A DNA stretch of 64,000 bases from Phymorhynchus buccinoides (Eukaryota; Mollusca; Gastropoda; Neogastropoda; Raphitomidae). Below are positions 43,181 to 55,460 of this stretch, piece after piece. The translations under genes and the position numbers were made by a program. The stretch spans positions 13,369,826 to 13,433,825 of the forward strand of contig CM065693.1 of the NCBI GenBank assembly GCA_017654935.2. The letters are read 5' to 3'. Numbering within the stretch: position 1 is the first letter of the stretch; each line of letters begins with the position of its first letter. The notes under the pieces were generated by a model. That model ran no database searches. It was given only the letters and a program-made list of their open reading frames with translations, and was not told the origin of the DNA.

Positions 43181-43686
43181 CAGTGGAACCTCCCTTATAA
43201 GACCTCCCATATAAGACTCCCTCCCACATAAGACCTACTTCTCTGAGACATTGCCCTTCTTTGTAAGTATTAAAATTACCTCCCTTATAAGACCCCTCGG
43301 TAAAGGTAAAGATGTGCCAACCCCCCTGCATTTCTCGGATAATTGTATTTTTCCGTTTTTGCCTTTCTTACCATACAGTCATAAAGCTGTATTTTAGGAA
43401 CATTTTTAGCTAATAACCTTTTTGGAATACTAACCCTAGCCCTAAACCTAACCCTACCCCCCACTATGTACTGCAGTACACCGCGATTTGTCACAGTTGT
43501 GGTTCGTTGCGTTTTTCCGTCTTATAGGGTGGGGGGTAGGGTTAGGGTAGGGTTAGTATTCCAAAAAGGTTATTAGCTAAAAATGTTCCTAAAATACAGC
43601 TTTATGTACCCCTCCCTTATAAGACCCCTCCCTTATAAGACCTCATTTGGATGATTTTTGAAGGTCTTATAAGGGAGGTTCCACTG
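43181..43686. mobile_element. Tigger-like MITE with nested TTAGGG-foldback fragment
   Basis: CAGTGGAACCTCCC ... GGGAGGTTCCACTG with TA on both sides. The foldback family of 24245 is inserted at 43299-43608 and carries CCTAACCCTACC and GGGTTAGGGTAGGG motifs. Confidence 0.8.
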
Positions 43687-43737
43687 TACAGCTCTCTTGG
43701 TTCACGCTTGTGTCAATAGAACTCAAGATAGTGTTGT

Positions 43738-43906
43738 TTGTTGTCGTACCCTGGCTTAAAGACTCCAGGGATCATCCCAACAGCCGAAGCACTTGAACAC
43801 TATGGTACAAATGCACCAGCTAGGGATGAGAGCATTACGTGTGTGACCGTTTTTTGATTACCCCGCCACGTGGGCAGCCACACTCCGACTTCGGAGGATA
43901 GACAGT
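43738..43906 (+). repeat. Dispersed repeat, 'CCCTGGCTTAAAGACTC' family
   Basis: TACCCTGGCTTAAAGACTCC through GACTTCGGAGGA; the 3' part is missing. Confidence 0.75.
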
Positions 43907-45827
43907 GTTAGTGTGTTACATAGTGTATTTTGTTTGTCAGTTTGGAAAGCAATTCTTTTCTCCTTCTTCTCTTCTTCTTCTTCTTCTTCTTCGTCGGCGG
44001 TCGATCCTAGTTTATTTTCCCACTTCTGATGTATGTTGTTAAACAATGATCATACATTTGTCTCTGTTAATTGTCAAATCCAAAGCTCACCCTCGTTTAT
44101 GAAGAACTTTCATTACCAAAAAAAAAGAAAAATGAATTTATTTATTTTTAAGTCGAGAACAAAAATGGACTGAGAATGAATGAATTAGAATGAAATGGCT
44201 ACACAAATAACATTTTGGACACGGGCCAATAAAAGGCAACAAACGAAAATAGTAGAAGGAAGATAGTTTTATCGTCCTCCGGTCGGAAACAGCCACATAT
44301 GGGACATTAGTGGATATAAAGATGGTGGAAACGATCCTGGAGGCAGTGCAACACCAGTAAAGTCCTCAATTTTTAATAATACAGATATTGTAAATACAAA
44401 AATAGAAGGAAAGATGGGAAATGTTTTTAACGGGGGGGTGGGGGTGAGAGGGTAAGGGGTATAGTTGGGGAGGGAGAAGATCTGCTAGTGAAGAAAGGGT
44501 TAAGGTATGTTTATTAGTATTGCCATTCTACAGTTTAACCCCCCCCCCTCCCCATTTGGTATTGTGCAATTATATATGTATGTGCGAAAGGTGCGAAGTT
44601 CATTAATTCATTCGCATTGCAACGATTTTGAATTATTAAAAAAGCTCACAAATCACTCCAGCCATGCACACAAACAAAACACACATAAACAAAAGGAGAA
44701 ATGAAAGAAAATTACGGGGTTTTACTTCAGGTTTAGACATAGGCAAGTGGTAGATCAAACTTTTTTTTGTATATAGACTTTATATAGAAAAACTACAGCA
44801 ATTAGTATCCCCACTACAAACGCATACTAAGAGGCAAAAGTGTGGTCTAAGGGAGAGAAGAGAGTTTAGAAGTGACCAAAGTGGTGTGCACACAGATTTA
44901 CTTCCCTTGAAACAAATTCATCAACTTGACAGCTCTGTATTAATTCCAGCCATATATGGGTGGAACGACTTGAATGAGTTAACCCCTTGCCTGCCTGCTC
45001 CGTGTCTACTACGGGCCGTGTGATGTCATGGTCCTGGAATGATGGTTTTTGTTTTAGACAAGTCAGGATGAATGATATTCTGCTTAACCTCCTCTGGTCT
45101 GGAACAGACACATATGGGACATTAGCAGATATAAAGATGGTGGGAACGATCCTGGAGGCAATGCCCGGAGGCAGTGCTACACCAAGAAAGTCCCGAATTT
45201 TTAACAATACAGATGTATAAAACGAAGATGAGTCAGGAAAGATATACCTCTAGACTATTGTGTTTGATTGAGTGTAACAGGTCTCTTCAATTTTATAGTA
45301 GAAAAAAAACAAAACATTTCTCAAATTTTATAAGGAAATGAAAGGGTTAATTTGTCTAAAATAATCTGGCCGTACACTGCATATATTTTTCAATTCTAGG
45401 ATTTCTGGTATAATTTTCAGACTTGGCATTAATTTTATTTTAATAATCTTTTTCGTGTGTATAGAAGCATTTTGTTTGTTTATTTCCCTTATATTTTCCT
45501 ATTTTCTCCCCATTTATGTCTTCCAGTAATGGTTGAAAAGCAATAGAAGTTCGGTCTTTTTCTTCTGTGATTTCTAAGTGTGCATTTGTTATCCATGGTC
45601 AGTATCTGACTTGATAACATTCACAAACTCTACACATTTTCTTTGGTTGAGTTTATGTGGTTTTCTTGGTGTTAAGCTAAATGAAACGTTTGTTCTCAAA
45701 TTAATCTTACGAGTTTGAGCTGTCGATATAGTTTACCTCCTTGGCGTTAAAAAAACATTGTTTTACTCTCTTCTTTGTTTTCTTTTCTTGCTTTTGTATT
45801 TTGGTTGTTGTTGGAAACATGTATTAT
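43907..45827. other. Intergenic DNA with two 'CAGACACATATGGGAC' repeats
   Basis: Copies of the 19755 repeat lie at 44268-44405 and 45085-45225, both with GATGGTGG(A/G)AACGATCC and TTTTTAA-AATACAGAT ends. A TTC microsatellite is at 43975. No gene is seen; open frames are short and unlike known proteins. Confidence 0.6.
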
Positions 45828-46165
45828 ATGGAACCTCCCTTATAAGACTCCCTCCCATATAAGACCTACTTTTCTGAGACATTGCCATTAATGGAATTCT
45901 GATCGCTTCTCGGCCTTTTGGCTAAGACAGTGATTCAGGAACATAAATTTTTGTTTATACCCTGGTTGGTTTGTTCAGCCCGTCGTACATGGCGAAAGCC
46001 GATACGCGACGTTAAACTGAACTTCCATCCAGACATTGCCCTTCTTTGTAAGTATTAAAATCACCTCCCTTTAAAAATAAAAAAAATCACCCCCCTTACA
46101 AGACCCCTCCCTTATAAGACCTCATTTTGGATGATTTTTAAGGTCTTATAAGGGAGGTTCCACTG
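45828..46165. mobile_element. Tigger-like MITE carrying a SINE insertion
   Basis: The left end is degraded (ATATGGAACCTCCC) and the right end is intact (GGGAGGTTCCACTG). The element is cut at AGACATTGCC by the SINE at 45887. Confidence 0.75.
45887..46030 (+). mobile_element. SINE with U2 snRNA-derived head
   Basis: A 10-bp perfect target duplication AGACATTGCC (45877-45886 and 46031-46040) frames 144 bp. After 15 bp, position 45902 starts ATCGCTTCTCGGCCTTTTGG plus CTAAGA, identical to the 5' end of U2 snRNA. A non-U2 body follows, including CCTGGTTGGTTTGTTC and GAAAGCCGATACGCGACG, and ends GTTAAACTGAACTTCCATCC. The snRNA head plus long duplication identifies a SINE of the snRNA-headed class. 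Confidence 0.75.
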
Positions 46166-46255
46166 TGCATGTAATTTCAAGTGTTGCCTGTCCAAGCTGT
46201 TTTCAGCTAATTATCTTTGTTGAATAATTAATCTCAGTCATCATAAAGGCCATGA

Positions 46256-46543
46256 TTTAATAGGCCCCCTTATGTAGCGCAATACACACAACAGCCGTGG
46301 AGCGTTGGTCACAGACCTGGTTCATTGCGTTTTTTCCCCGTCTTGCCTTTATCTTCTACTATTAATGAATGCCTATTTTTAATTATGTAAATGGATGAAA
46401 ATCGTTAAATATAGCAAACGATAGAGTTTGAAGTGCTCAATCTGCAGTAAAAAAAAAAAGGCAAGATTAAAAAACCGGAAAGAACCGAGAAATCGAAGAG
46501 GGTGGGTATCAGGGTGGTGGTGTTGATCTTCACCTTTACCGTT
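46256..46543. mobile_element. Foldback element fragment (family of 24245)
   Basis: Matches the centre and right end of the 24245 family: GTTCATTGCGTTTT and TCACCTTTACC. Diverged. Confidence 0.5.
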
Positions 46544-46649
46544 GCTTTGTTGTTGTTGTTTTTAAGTAGTGAGAGACCTTCAATATTAGTGGCTTTTTAA
46601 GTTTGGTACATTTTTGTTGCTGTTGCTGTCCCATCTTTTTATCTGTATA

Positions 46650-46812
46650 CAGTGGAACCTCCCTTATAAGACCTCCCATTATAAGACTCCCTCCCACATA
46701 AGACCTACTCCTCTGAGACATTGCCCTTCTTTGTAAGTATTAAAATTACTTCCCTCCCTTTTAGACCTCATTTTGGATGATTTTTTAAGGTCTTATAAGG
46801 GAGGTTCCACTG
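46650..46812. mobile_element. Tigger-like hairpin MITE (short form)
   Basis: CAGTGGAACCTCCC to GGGAGGTTCCACTG, TA flanks. A 'CCCTGGCTTAAAGACTC' repeat follows at 46882-47145. Confidence 0.88.
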
Positions 46813-47145
46813 TAGTGGTGTTGGTCCCATGCTCTCTTTTCCACTCCCAAGTCTCAGCCACACCAATTTGTTAGGCCACACAGTCTGTTGTTGTTGTACT
46901 CTGGCTTAAAGACTCCAGGGATCATCCCAACAGCCGCAGCACTTGAACACTATGGTGCAAATGCACCAGCTAGGGATGAGAACATTACGTGTGTGACCGT
47001 TTTTGACTACTCCAACTTAGGAGGATTTTGGACTGATGATGTTATGCTAGAAGCTTGCCATGGCTAAAAACAATCCCCGGATAACTATGCAGAACATAGC
47101 ATTTTGATGTAGCCTTGGTGTTCTAGCGTATGTCAATTGTCTGAC

Positions 47146-48440
47146 AAAGCAACATTCTCATGAGCAAAAGGTATGTTGTCAAGGGGCAACCATCAGAGGA
47201 GATGCTGCACTTCTGCTGAGTCACTTGAGTTGTGTTCAGTGGAGCCTGTGCTGATCTAAATATACAGAACACTAGCTACTAATATGCCCCCTACTGGTGA
47301 CAATGTGGATCTTTGATTTGTTTTCCTTTTCCTCTGAAATCGGAAATGCGTCGGCTGAATGCAGTTTGGAAACCAGTGAAAACTGAAAACCGGACACATA
47401 CGTACCTTACCCATTATGGTCATATGGCCTGGGAACGCAGAAGAAGAAAACGTTTTCCTTTGTGCATGTAAATGATTGACTTTTTTTTCCTCAAAGAAAT
47501 TCAAAGCCTCAGTGTGTTAATATCTAGGCTTCTAGATCAGTCAAATGTAAATTGTAAAAGACTCTGATTACATTGACACTAGGTGTTTTGCCCTGTATTG
47601 TTATGTGAGGAGCTTCAAGTGATGTCAAATTGAATTGTAAAGGTAATGAGGTTCTTGTGTTGTTGTCGACATGTGAAAAGCTTTCAATAATGTAAATTTG
47701 TTGTGGACAAATTGAAAAAAATGTCAACTGCCAGGTTTTTGTTTCTTCGTTGTTATGTCGTATATCTTTCAACACCATAACTTTCTTCTTTTTTCTTTTG
47801 TAAGTGAAGAACTTACAATACTGTGAAAGTGTTGTCATGTAAAGAACTTTTATTATATAAGAATGTCATGAGGGCTCCCAGGGACTCCCATTTGGGGGTC
47901 TATGGAGTATTAGAATTCTAAGGGACCCTCTAAAAGAATGTGCAGGGGGTCCCAGGGATGCAAATAAAAATTATTTTTAGCATTTTCAATGTCATTGGAA
48001 CCCTCTATCCCGCCTCTAGGACCCTCTATACTGTATGTGAAGAAGTCCCTGGGACCCCTTGTATTGCGGGACGATTGGAAGCCCTGAATGTGTTGTTATG
48101 TGAAGAACTTTCATTAATGTAGATGTGTTGTGAAAGACACTTGATACTATTGGCGGGTGTATTGTGAGGAACTTTCTAGTACTACTGTGGAAGCAATCTC
48201 AGTGTGCGAACTGACATCAATATTGTTCATCTACAGTGTTTTTCATGTCATTAAATTTGGAAGATTATCATCAATGTTTGTGACTTGTTTTCTGAATGCA
48301 ATGTTTGGAGGGGGTTTTCACACACACACACACATGCATGTTCACATACACTCAACATTCTGCAGTCACTCACAAACACACACATTCTCTCTTTTCTTTC
48401 TTTCTTATATTTTGTCTTTTTTGTTAGTTTTAAGTCTCTG
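47146..48440. other. Intergenic DNA with loose repeats
   Basis: 47330-47440 resembles 30480-30560 in reverse. 47560-47870 and 48090-48280 consist of vague repeats of GTGAAGAACTTTC-type units, split by a CAGGGCTCCC-family MITE at 47871-48086. No gene is seen. Confidence 0.55.
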
Positions 48441-49400
48441 GCTTTAAACAATTAATACAGTCACCATCATAAATGAAGTAAACTCTCTTTTTAATCAAAT
48501 AAACATGGTCAACACAATACTCTCTCACTTCAAACAAAAATAAAGCAACTCTCTCTCTCTCTCTCTCTCTCTCGTGTAATAAAGTTTTTCAGTCTTCAGT
48601 TTCTCTCATCAAAATAAAGCAACACTCTCTCTCTCTCTTACTTTAATCAAACAACTAAACACATTCAACACTATAAATGAACTCAACTCTCTCACCTTCA
48701 GTTAAATCAAGCAACTAAACACAGATTGGGTGACATACTCGCAAGACTAATGCTCACAAGACAATTTCTCAAAAGGCCAATGCTCACAACTTTAACGAAA
48801 AAGATGACAGATGCTCACAAGACATTTTATTGCGTGAAGTGCACTGGTTCTTGTGCTGCAGTCAAAGGGATTAGTTGGCCTTGTGGGACCTTCCCCAATG
48901 CCAGGTGTCCCAAATCCCTTTATCCCATAGAGTGAGGATGTGCCCCGCGGAAGGCTTCTACATTATCAGGCATGGGAATTGTCAGTCTTTTGGCTGATTT
49001 CAGCTTTTTTGATGGTCCTCTTCAGTCTTTTTTTGCAAGTTTCAGCTTTTTGGATGGTCCAAGAGGACATTTATGAGATTAATATATTAAAAAAAAGAAG
49101 CCCAATGAGTAAAACTTAAGTTATTGGTTATAAATGAATGCAAAATGAACTAAATATATCAGTCTTATCTCTAATACTGTTTTTAAGGCTTATATAAACA
49201 GAAAAAGCTTCATTTTCTGGGGGCTGTATCCCAACACACACAGTTTTCAGTTGTTGTTTTTATTCCTTGTTCCTATGCCGGCTTCCAGACCCCAATTTTC
49301 AGTCTTTTTTGTCTTCTCTAATTCTCATGCCTGATTATAAACAAATTAAGCCCCTCCAACTGGAATAACAGTTGCCCCCTTTGCTGTCACATAATCTGGC
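48441..49400. other. Intergenic CT-rich degenerate repeats
   Basis: AAATAAAGCAACTCTCTCTC and AAATGAA-TCAACTCTCTC variants, also found on the far side of the minisatellite at 51120-51370. 48730-49330 is unassigned. Confidence 0.55.
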
Positions 49401-49424
49401 AGGCATGGTTGGAAATGACGAGAG

Positions 49425-50815
49425 GCATACACATACATACACTTTATACACATACATACACTTTATACACATATATACACATACATACACTTTATACACA
49501 TACATACACTTTATACACATATATACACATACATACACTTTATACACATACATACACTTTATACACATATATACACATACATACACTTTATACACATACA
49601 TACACTTTATACACATATATACACATACATACACTTTATACACATACATACACTTTATACACATATATACACATACATACACTTTATACACATATATACA
49701 CATACATACACTTTATACACATACATACACTACATACACTTTATACACATACATACACTTTATACACATACATACACTTTATACACATGCATACACTTTA
49801 TACACATGCATACACTTTATACACATACATACACTTTATACACATACATACACTTTATACACATACATACACTTTATACACATGCATACACTTTATACAC
49901 ATACATACACTTTATACACATACATACACTTTATACACATACATACACTTTATACACATGCATACACTTTATACACATACACACTTTATACACATACATA
50001 CACTTTATACACATGCATACACTTTATACACATACATACACTTTATACACATGCATACACTTTATACACATGCATACACTTTATACACATACATACACTT
50101 TATACACATGCATACACTTTATACACATACATACACTTTATATACATACGCTTTATACACATACATACGCTTTATACACATACATACACTTTATACACAT
50201 ACATACACTTTATACACATGCATACACTTTATACACATACATACACTTTATACACATACATACACTTTATACACATGCATACACTTTATACACATGCATA
50301 CACTTTATACACATACATACACTTTATACACATACATACACTTTATACACATACATACACTTTATACACATGCATACACTTTATACACATACATACACTT
50401 TATACACATACATACACTTTATACACATGCATACACTTTATACACATGCATACACTTTATTCACATACATACACTTTATACACATGCATACACTTTATAC
50501 ACATGCATACACTTTATACACATACATACACTTTATACACATGCATACACTTTATACACATGCATACACTTTATACACATACATACTTTATATACATACA
50601 TACGCTTTATACACATACATACGCTTTATACACATACATACGCTTTATACACATACATACGCTTTATACACATATATACACTTTATACACATACACTTTA
50701 TGCACATACATACTTTATACACATACATACACTTTATGCACATACATACACTTTATACACATACACACTTTATACACATACATACACTTTATACACATAC
50801 ATACACACTCACATC
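49425..50815. repeat. 19-bp minisatellite
   Basis: About 70 copies of ACTTTATACACATACATAC, with ATGCATAC variants and occasional 10-11-bp inserts (ATATATACAC). Since 19 is not a multiple of 3, every + frame reads the same 19-residue cycle over 57 bp and lacks stops. The open frames of up to 506 codons are therefore artefacts. Confidence 0.95.
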
Positions 50816-50845
50816 ACTGGTTGTTTTCTTTGGTGAGCAATTGTC

Positions 50846-51096
50846 TTAACCCTTTCAACGCTAGCCACTCCTCAGCCAAAATTTACCATTAAACTTACCC
50901 AGGTAGAGAAAATATTTTTGTCTGCAATATTGGAGATTGCTCAGTGACATGCATAAAATAGGGCCTATCCTTACCTCCCCAAATTATTTAAGAACATAAG
51001 GTCATTGGATACCAGACCCTCATTTGATGCCTTTCAGAGACATGGGTGTTCAATGGTTGTGGTGCCAAGAGGCGACAGTGGCGATGAAAGGGTTAA
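50846..51096. mobile_element. TTAA-type MITE (family A)
   Basis: TTAACCCTTTCAACGCTAGCC to GTGGCGATGAAAGGGTTAA. It is inserted just beyond the minisatellite. Confidence 0.85.
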
Positions 51097-51373
51097 GGTT
51101 GTGAGCAAGTGTCTTGTGAGCATTCGTCTCAAAACCCCATGAATGAAGTCAACTCTTTCACTTTAAAGTTTAATCAAAATGTCAAAGCAACTCTCTCCAA
51201 CTTTAACCAAAATGAAGTCAAGTTTCTCTCTCACTTTAATGAAACAAAAAACAGTCACACTGTAAATGAAATCAACTCAATGTAATCAAAATGAAGCAAC
51301 TCTCTCTCAGTTAAGTCAAAATGAAGAAACCCTCTCTCTCCAAAATGAAGCAACTCTAATCATCAAATGAAGT

Positions 51374-51463
<90 letters not shown>

Positions 51464-51983
51464 TACACAATCACAATCTTAATCACAATATTTATTCATC
51501 CCCAAAATGGAAATGTGTGTGTGGTGGCACGAAACAGTATGCAATAAAAGATCACAGTTCCAATATTAAAATAACAGATTCATGCAAAACTCAAGCACAC
51601 GCACACAGCAAGCACCCCCGCTACACTCTCCCCCCCCCCCCCCCCCCCCCATACACATAGAGACAAACAGGCAAAGACTGAGGAAGAGTGGGAGAGAGAG
51701 AGAGAGGGTGGGGAGAAAGAGAGGGAGGGAGAGAGACAGGAATAACAAGTGAGAGAGAGGAAAAGAGAATGAGAGAGAAGGAACAATAGAGAGAGAGAGA
51801 GAACACACAATCAATCAATCAATCAATCAAAATGTATTGTCTTTAAAAAGATTAAAAAAATCTTTGTCTGGCATGCACATAAAACAAACATAATAAGAAA
51901 CACCATTTAGAAACTCATCCAAAATCAAAATTTACGCACATTTTTCATTTATAAATATACTATCAAAAATAAACACTAGGAAG

Positions 51984-52014
<31 letters not shown>

Positions 52015-52272
52015 CCCCCCCACACACACACACACACGCACGCATGCACACCCCACCCCCCCCCACCCACACACACAGCTAAAAGTAATACCAACAGTTT
52101 GAGTATGATAACATGACAATATTCATAAAACGAATAAAATGAATAATATGAATAGTATCACAAGCAAATGTATAATAGAAGTAAATAAAAAAACAAAGAT
52201 TAGTCTATGAAAACAACAATAGTGCTAGAACAATAATAATATTAATGTATACTAAAATTAGCATGCATTCAC

Positions 52273-52332
<60 letters not shown>

Positions 52333-53145
52333 CTCCCTCGCCACCCCCCCTCTCTCTCACACACACATACTCACACATGCACAGACACTCACACACACAT
52401 AAAGCTTAAACCAACAATTTGTATAAAAGTAGTAATAGGGTAATAATATGCATAACACAAACTAAAGTAAATATCACAATCAAAATAATTAAGTAACAAT
52501 TAGATTATATGATAATAATGTATAGCTAAAAGTCAACACAGAGTCGACCCTCTCTAACATTACAAGGAATTCAGAATGTAAAATCTACATTGAGCACGGC
52601 CGTACTAACAAAAGAAAACTTGACTTTAAGTTGACTTAAACCCCAACCAGAACCTAATAATAATAATAATAATGGGAATTTATATAGCGCTCTTTCTCAC
52701 GTGAGCTCAGAGCGCATTACATTGATACAAGAACATTAAAACAAATAATGAATCGTTAGAAAGTAAAATAAACACGGTATGATTGCACGCAACGTGCTCT
52801 TACTTCCTCACACACACACACACGCAAGAACACTGAAGAACACACACACATACATACACAAGTACACACACACACATGAACTTACGAACAAGAGGTTCAC
52901 ATAGATTCTTCCAAGAAAGGTCAGCCCACCCAGTCCTCTACCATTCCTTCTTCCCTCGCACGCTGAGAGAATGAAACTCACTCCCTACAGCCTTGACAGA
53001 CACCATCAGTCTAGAAGTTTTCAGGGCCGGCCTCGGTAGCATCACCACCAGCCATCGGGCCTCTTTATGCTAAAAAGTCCAAGCAGAATTGTAATTTTAA
53101 GTTAACACAAGACTATTAGCGCAGTATTGCACTGCTTTAAAATCC
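51097..53145. repeat. Microsatellite-rich intergenic region
   Basis: CT runs (51375-51447; 52278-52328), CA runs (51448-51466; 51985-52078), GA-rich 51660-51805, a (AATC)n with AAAATGTATTGTC LINE-like end (51808-51850), and a TATATAGCGC repeat (52675-52725). No gene is seen. Confidence 0.75.
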
Positions 53146-53146
53146 T

Positions 53147-53300
53147 GGGCCTGTATTCACGTTGAGATAGCATGAGACTTAGCATGATGCTAACTTAGAA
53201 GCTCTTCCAAAAGTCCTATTAAATCCTATAGGACATTGGAAGAGCTTCTAAGTTAGCATGATGCTAAGTCTCATGCTATCTCAACGTGAATACAGGCCCT
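53147..53300. mobile_element. Near-perfect hairpin MITE
   Basis: Arms of about 67 bp: GGGCCTGTATTCACGTTGAG...CTTAGAAGCTCTTCCAA pairs with the reverse at 53230-53300, with a loop of about 20 bp (AAGTCCTATTAAATCC, partly paired). Few or no mismatches are visible, so the copy is young. A transcript would form a long dsRNA stem. Confidence 0.92.
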
Positions 53301-53491
53301 GGTGTTTTTTGTAAATATATGCCGCCTGCCAATGTGACCAGTTAGGTGGACTTCAAATCTCCGCGGTAGGGCCCTGTCCAGTAATTTGGAAGAAGACAAA
53401 CACAATGTACACGAGACATATCACAGTATTAGAAAATAAAAGATTATAAGTAAAATGAAACACGCACGCGCACGCACGCACGCACACACGC

Positions 53492-53526
<35 letters not shown>

Positions 53527-54139
53527 AGTGAACCGCACACATAAGTACATACACGCTTCCGCATACTTGACAAGTCATAATTAATGAATTAAATAAAGTG
53601 ATAAATATACAACCACAGAAAGCAACAAGGGCAGTAATATCACAGGAAGCTTAAAACAATACAAACCATGAAGAAAGGTATAAAATGCACACGCACACGC
53701 ACACACACACACACATACCGTTTAGTTAACATTACATTTGCACAGAACACTAACAATTTCAAGAATGTTTTGAATGAGATTCCCTAATTTAAAGAATTGT
53801 TTTTTGACTTTGATTATCGATGCCTTATTAGGCTTTTCATTCATGACATGCAAACAGACCAGACAGAAAATACACTATGTATATGAAAATCCGTTTAACA
53901 TCCTCCGGCCTAGAAGAGGCACATGTGGGACATTTTTAAATGCAAAGATAGTGGGACGACTGCAATACCAGGAAAGTCCCGATTTTTTAAGCGATAAAGA
54001 TATTATACGCATGATAAATAATACACTATGTATAACAAAGAGGGAGCGTCTTCATAGGCCGCGAGGTCTAGGCTATTTAAAGCCAGTGCCTATGTATGTA
54101 CTTATACCTATACCTCAGGTTCATTTTCTGCTTTTGTCC
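53301..54139. other. Intergenic DNA
   Basis: CA/GCAC microsatellites at 53460-53525 and 53690-53716. A 'CAGACACA' repeat copy lies at 53890-54005. Nothing coding. Confidence 0.6.
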
Positions 54140-55460
54140 TGGCCTCTTTTACCTGGTCTTCTATGTTCTGAAGCTGTTCAGCCCAATAAGGCCGGTAGTT
54201 TTTCTTGCACCCCTTGGAATGGTTCTGCAGCTGCTGTTTAGTACTACTGCCTTGTTGAAATCCTTCACCATAGCGTTACAATCTGTTCTTTCCAATCCTG
54301 GTGTTGATGTGGGCTAGGCAGCTAAGCATACTCATCCCACTTGGCTTTCTGATCAGTCCACCTAGGGAGAGTGTTGCAGTCCTCAGGATGGTAGTTACGG
54401 TTCACTGGTTTGTGGTCACTTCCACCAAGTTGTTCCTGGAAGAAGGTCGTTGGTGACAAGGGTCAAGTCCGATGTTGTTGACGTCAGCCAGCGGCGTGAG
54501 AAGTATGTGGGAGGGTCGTCAGGAGCGTTTAGAAGATGGAGTTTGGTGTCTATGTGCCAGTCCTCCACCTCCTCTCCTCTTGCATCCATTTATGTGTATC
54601 CCCGGCTTGGGGAATGACTGTTGAAGTCACCTACAACCATGCAGCCTCCTTCCTGGGTGATGTCCATGGCGTTCAGGGTCATGTCTCGATCTGGCGGGCA
54701 GTACAGGTTGTAAATCCTGACCATCGCGCGTCTTCTCCTGGACACAAACATCAATCAATCAATAACTTTAATAATCCCTGAGAAAATTGCAAAGCACATT
54801 CACAGGTTCGATAACAAAACATTAGGCCTACTAAAACATGAATTATGCATAACTATTTGTTGTGCTCGTATAATTCTTCCTGTCTAATATGACTACTCCA
54901 CCTGTGTGCATTACCTGTCGGTCCACTCTAGGTCTGGTAGCCTCTTAGTACTATGAAGCGCAGGTTGGCTGTCAGGTGAGTTTCCTGGATGCAGGCTATG
55001 TCATTGTCCTCCTTGTGGAGCCTTTCCGCAAGAGGGATTTTCTTCTTGGAAACGCCCTCTGCATTCCACTGCAGCACCGCCAACAGCTTTGGTCTCCTCT
55101 CCCTCGACGTGTCGTTGCCAGTCGCTTTTACCCGTGGTTCCCGTCGCCTGGCTCCTCCACGATACGGGGTACGGTGACCACCAGTCGCATGGGGTGGGCC
55201 CCTTTGAGGCTCGGGGCACGGCACTCTTCCACCCTGGCGGGTCTCCAATGGACGAGCACCACAACGAAATATCTTGTCATATTGAACGCAGATACGTCGT
55301 ACTGCCGTTGCGCACATAACTGTTCATAATTAGGTCCAGCATGTTCGATTTCAGCTGGTTTGGATTCAGAGCTTTCCTCTACTAGGAAGGTTGATTGCGA
55401 CAGCTTTGAGGAGTCCCTCCTGCCCATTTTGGCTTGGAATCAGAGTTTTCCTTCTCCTAG
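54140..55460 (-). pseudogene. LINE endonuclease-domain pseudogene
   Basis: On the - strand, from about 55430: an Arg-rich lead, then LAVLQWNAEGVSKKKIPLAE and DIACIQETHL (55110-54990), the start of an APE-type endonuclease (QWNAxG and QETHL motifs). After a gap, 54700-54570 reads GGCMVVGDFNSHSPS, the GDFNxH motif, then LLNAPDDPPTYFSR and TSTTSDLTLV (54545-54450). Stops and frameshifts are frequent. A foreign piece with (ATCA)n and CTTTAATAATCCC (54752-54925) splits the domain. The endonuclease type agrees with I/Jockey-group LINEs and may be the same family as the fragment at 36895. Confidence 0.8.

Noticed and set aside
45902..45927. Functional U2 snRNA gene
   Set aside because: Only the first 26 bases match; the branch-recognition and Sm-site regions are absent and target duplications mark an insertion.
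47256..47838. Two - strand frames of about 80-100 residues
   Set aside because: One lies in a repeat shared with 30480, the other in AT-rich sequence. No similarity to known proteins that I can see.
49372..50892. 506-codon and two further long + strand open frames
   Set aside because: They are produced by the 19-bp minisatellite, which lacks stops in every + frame. No domain, no unique sequence.
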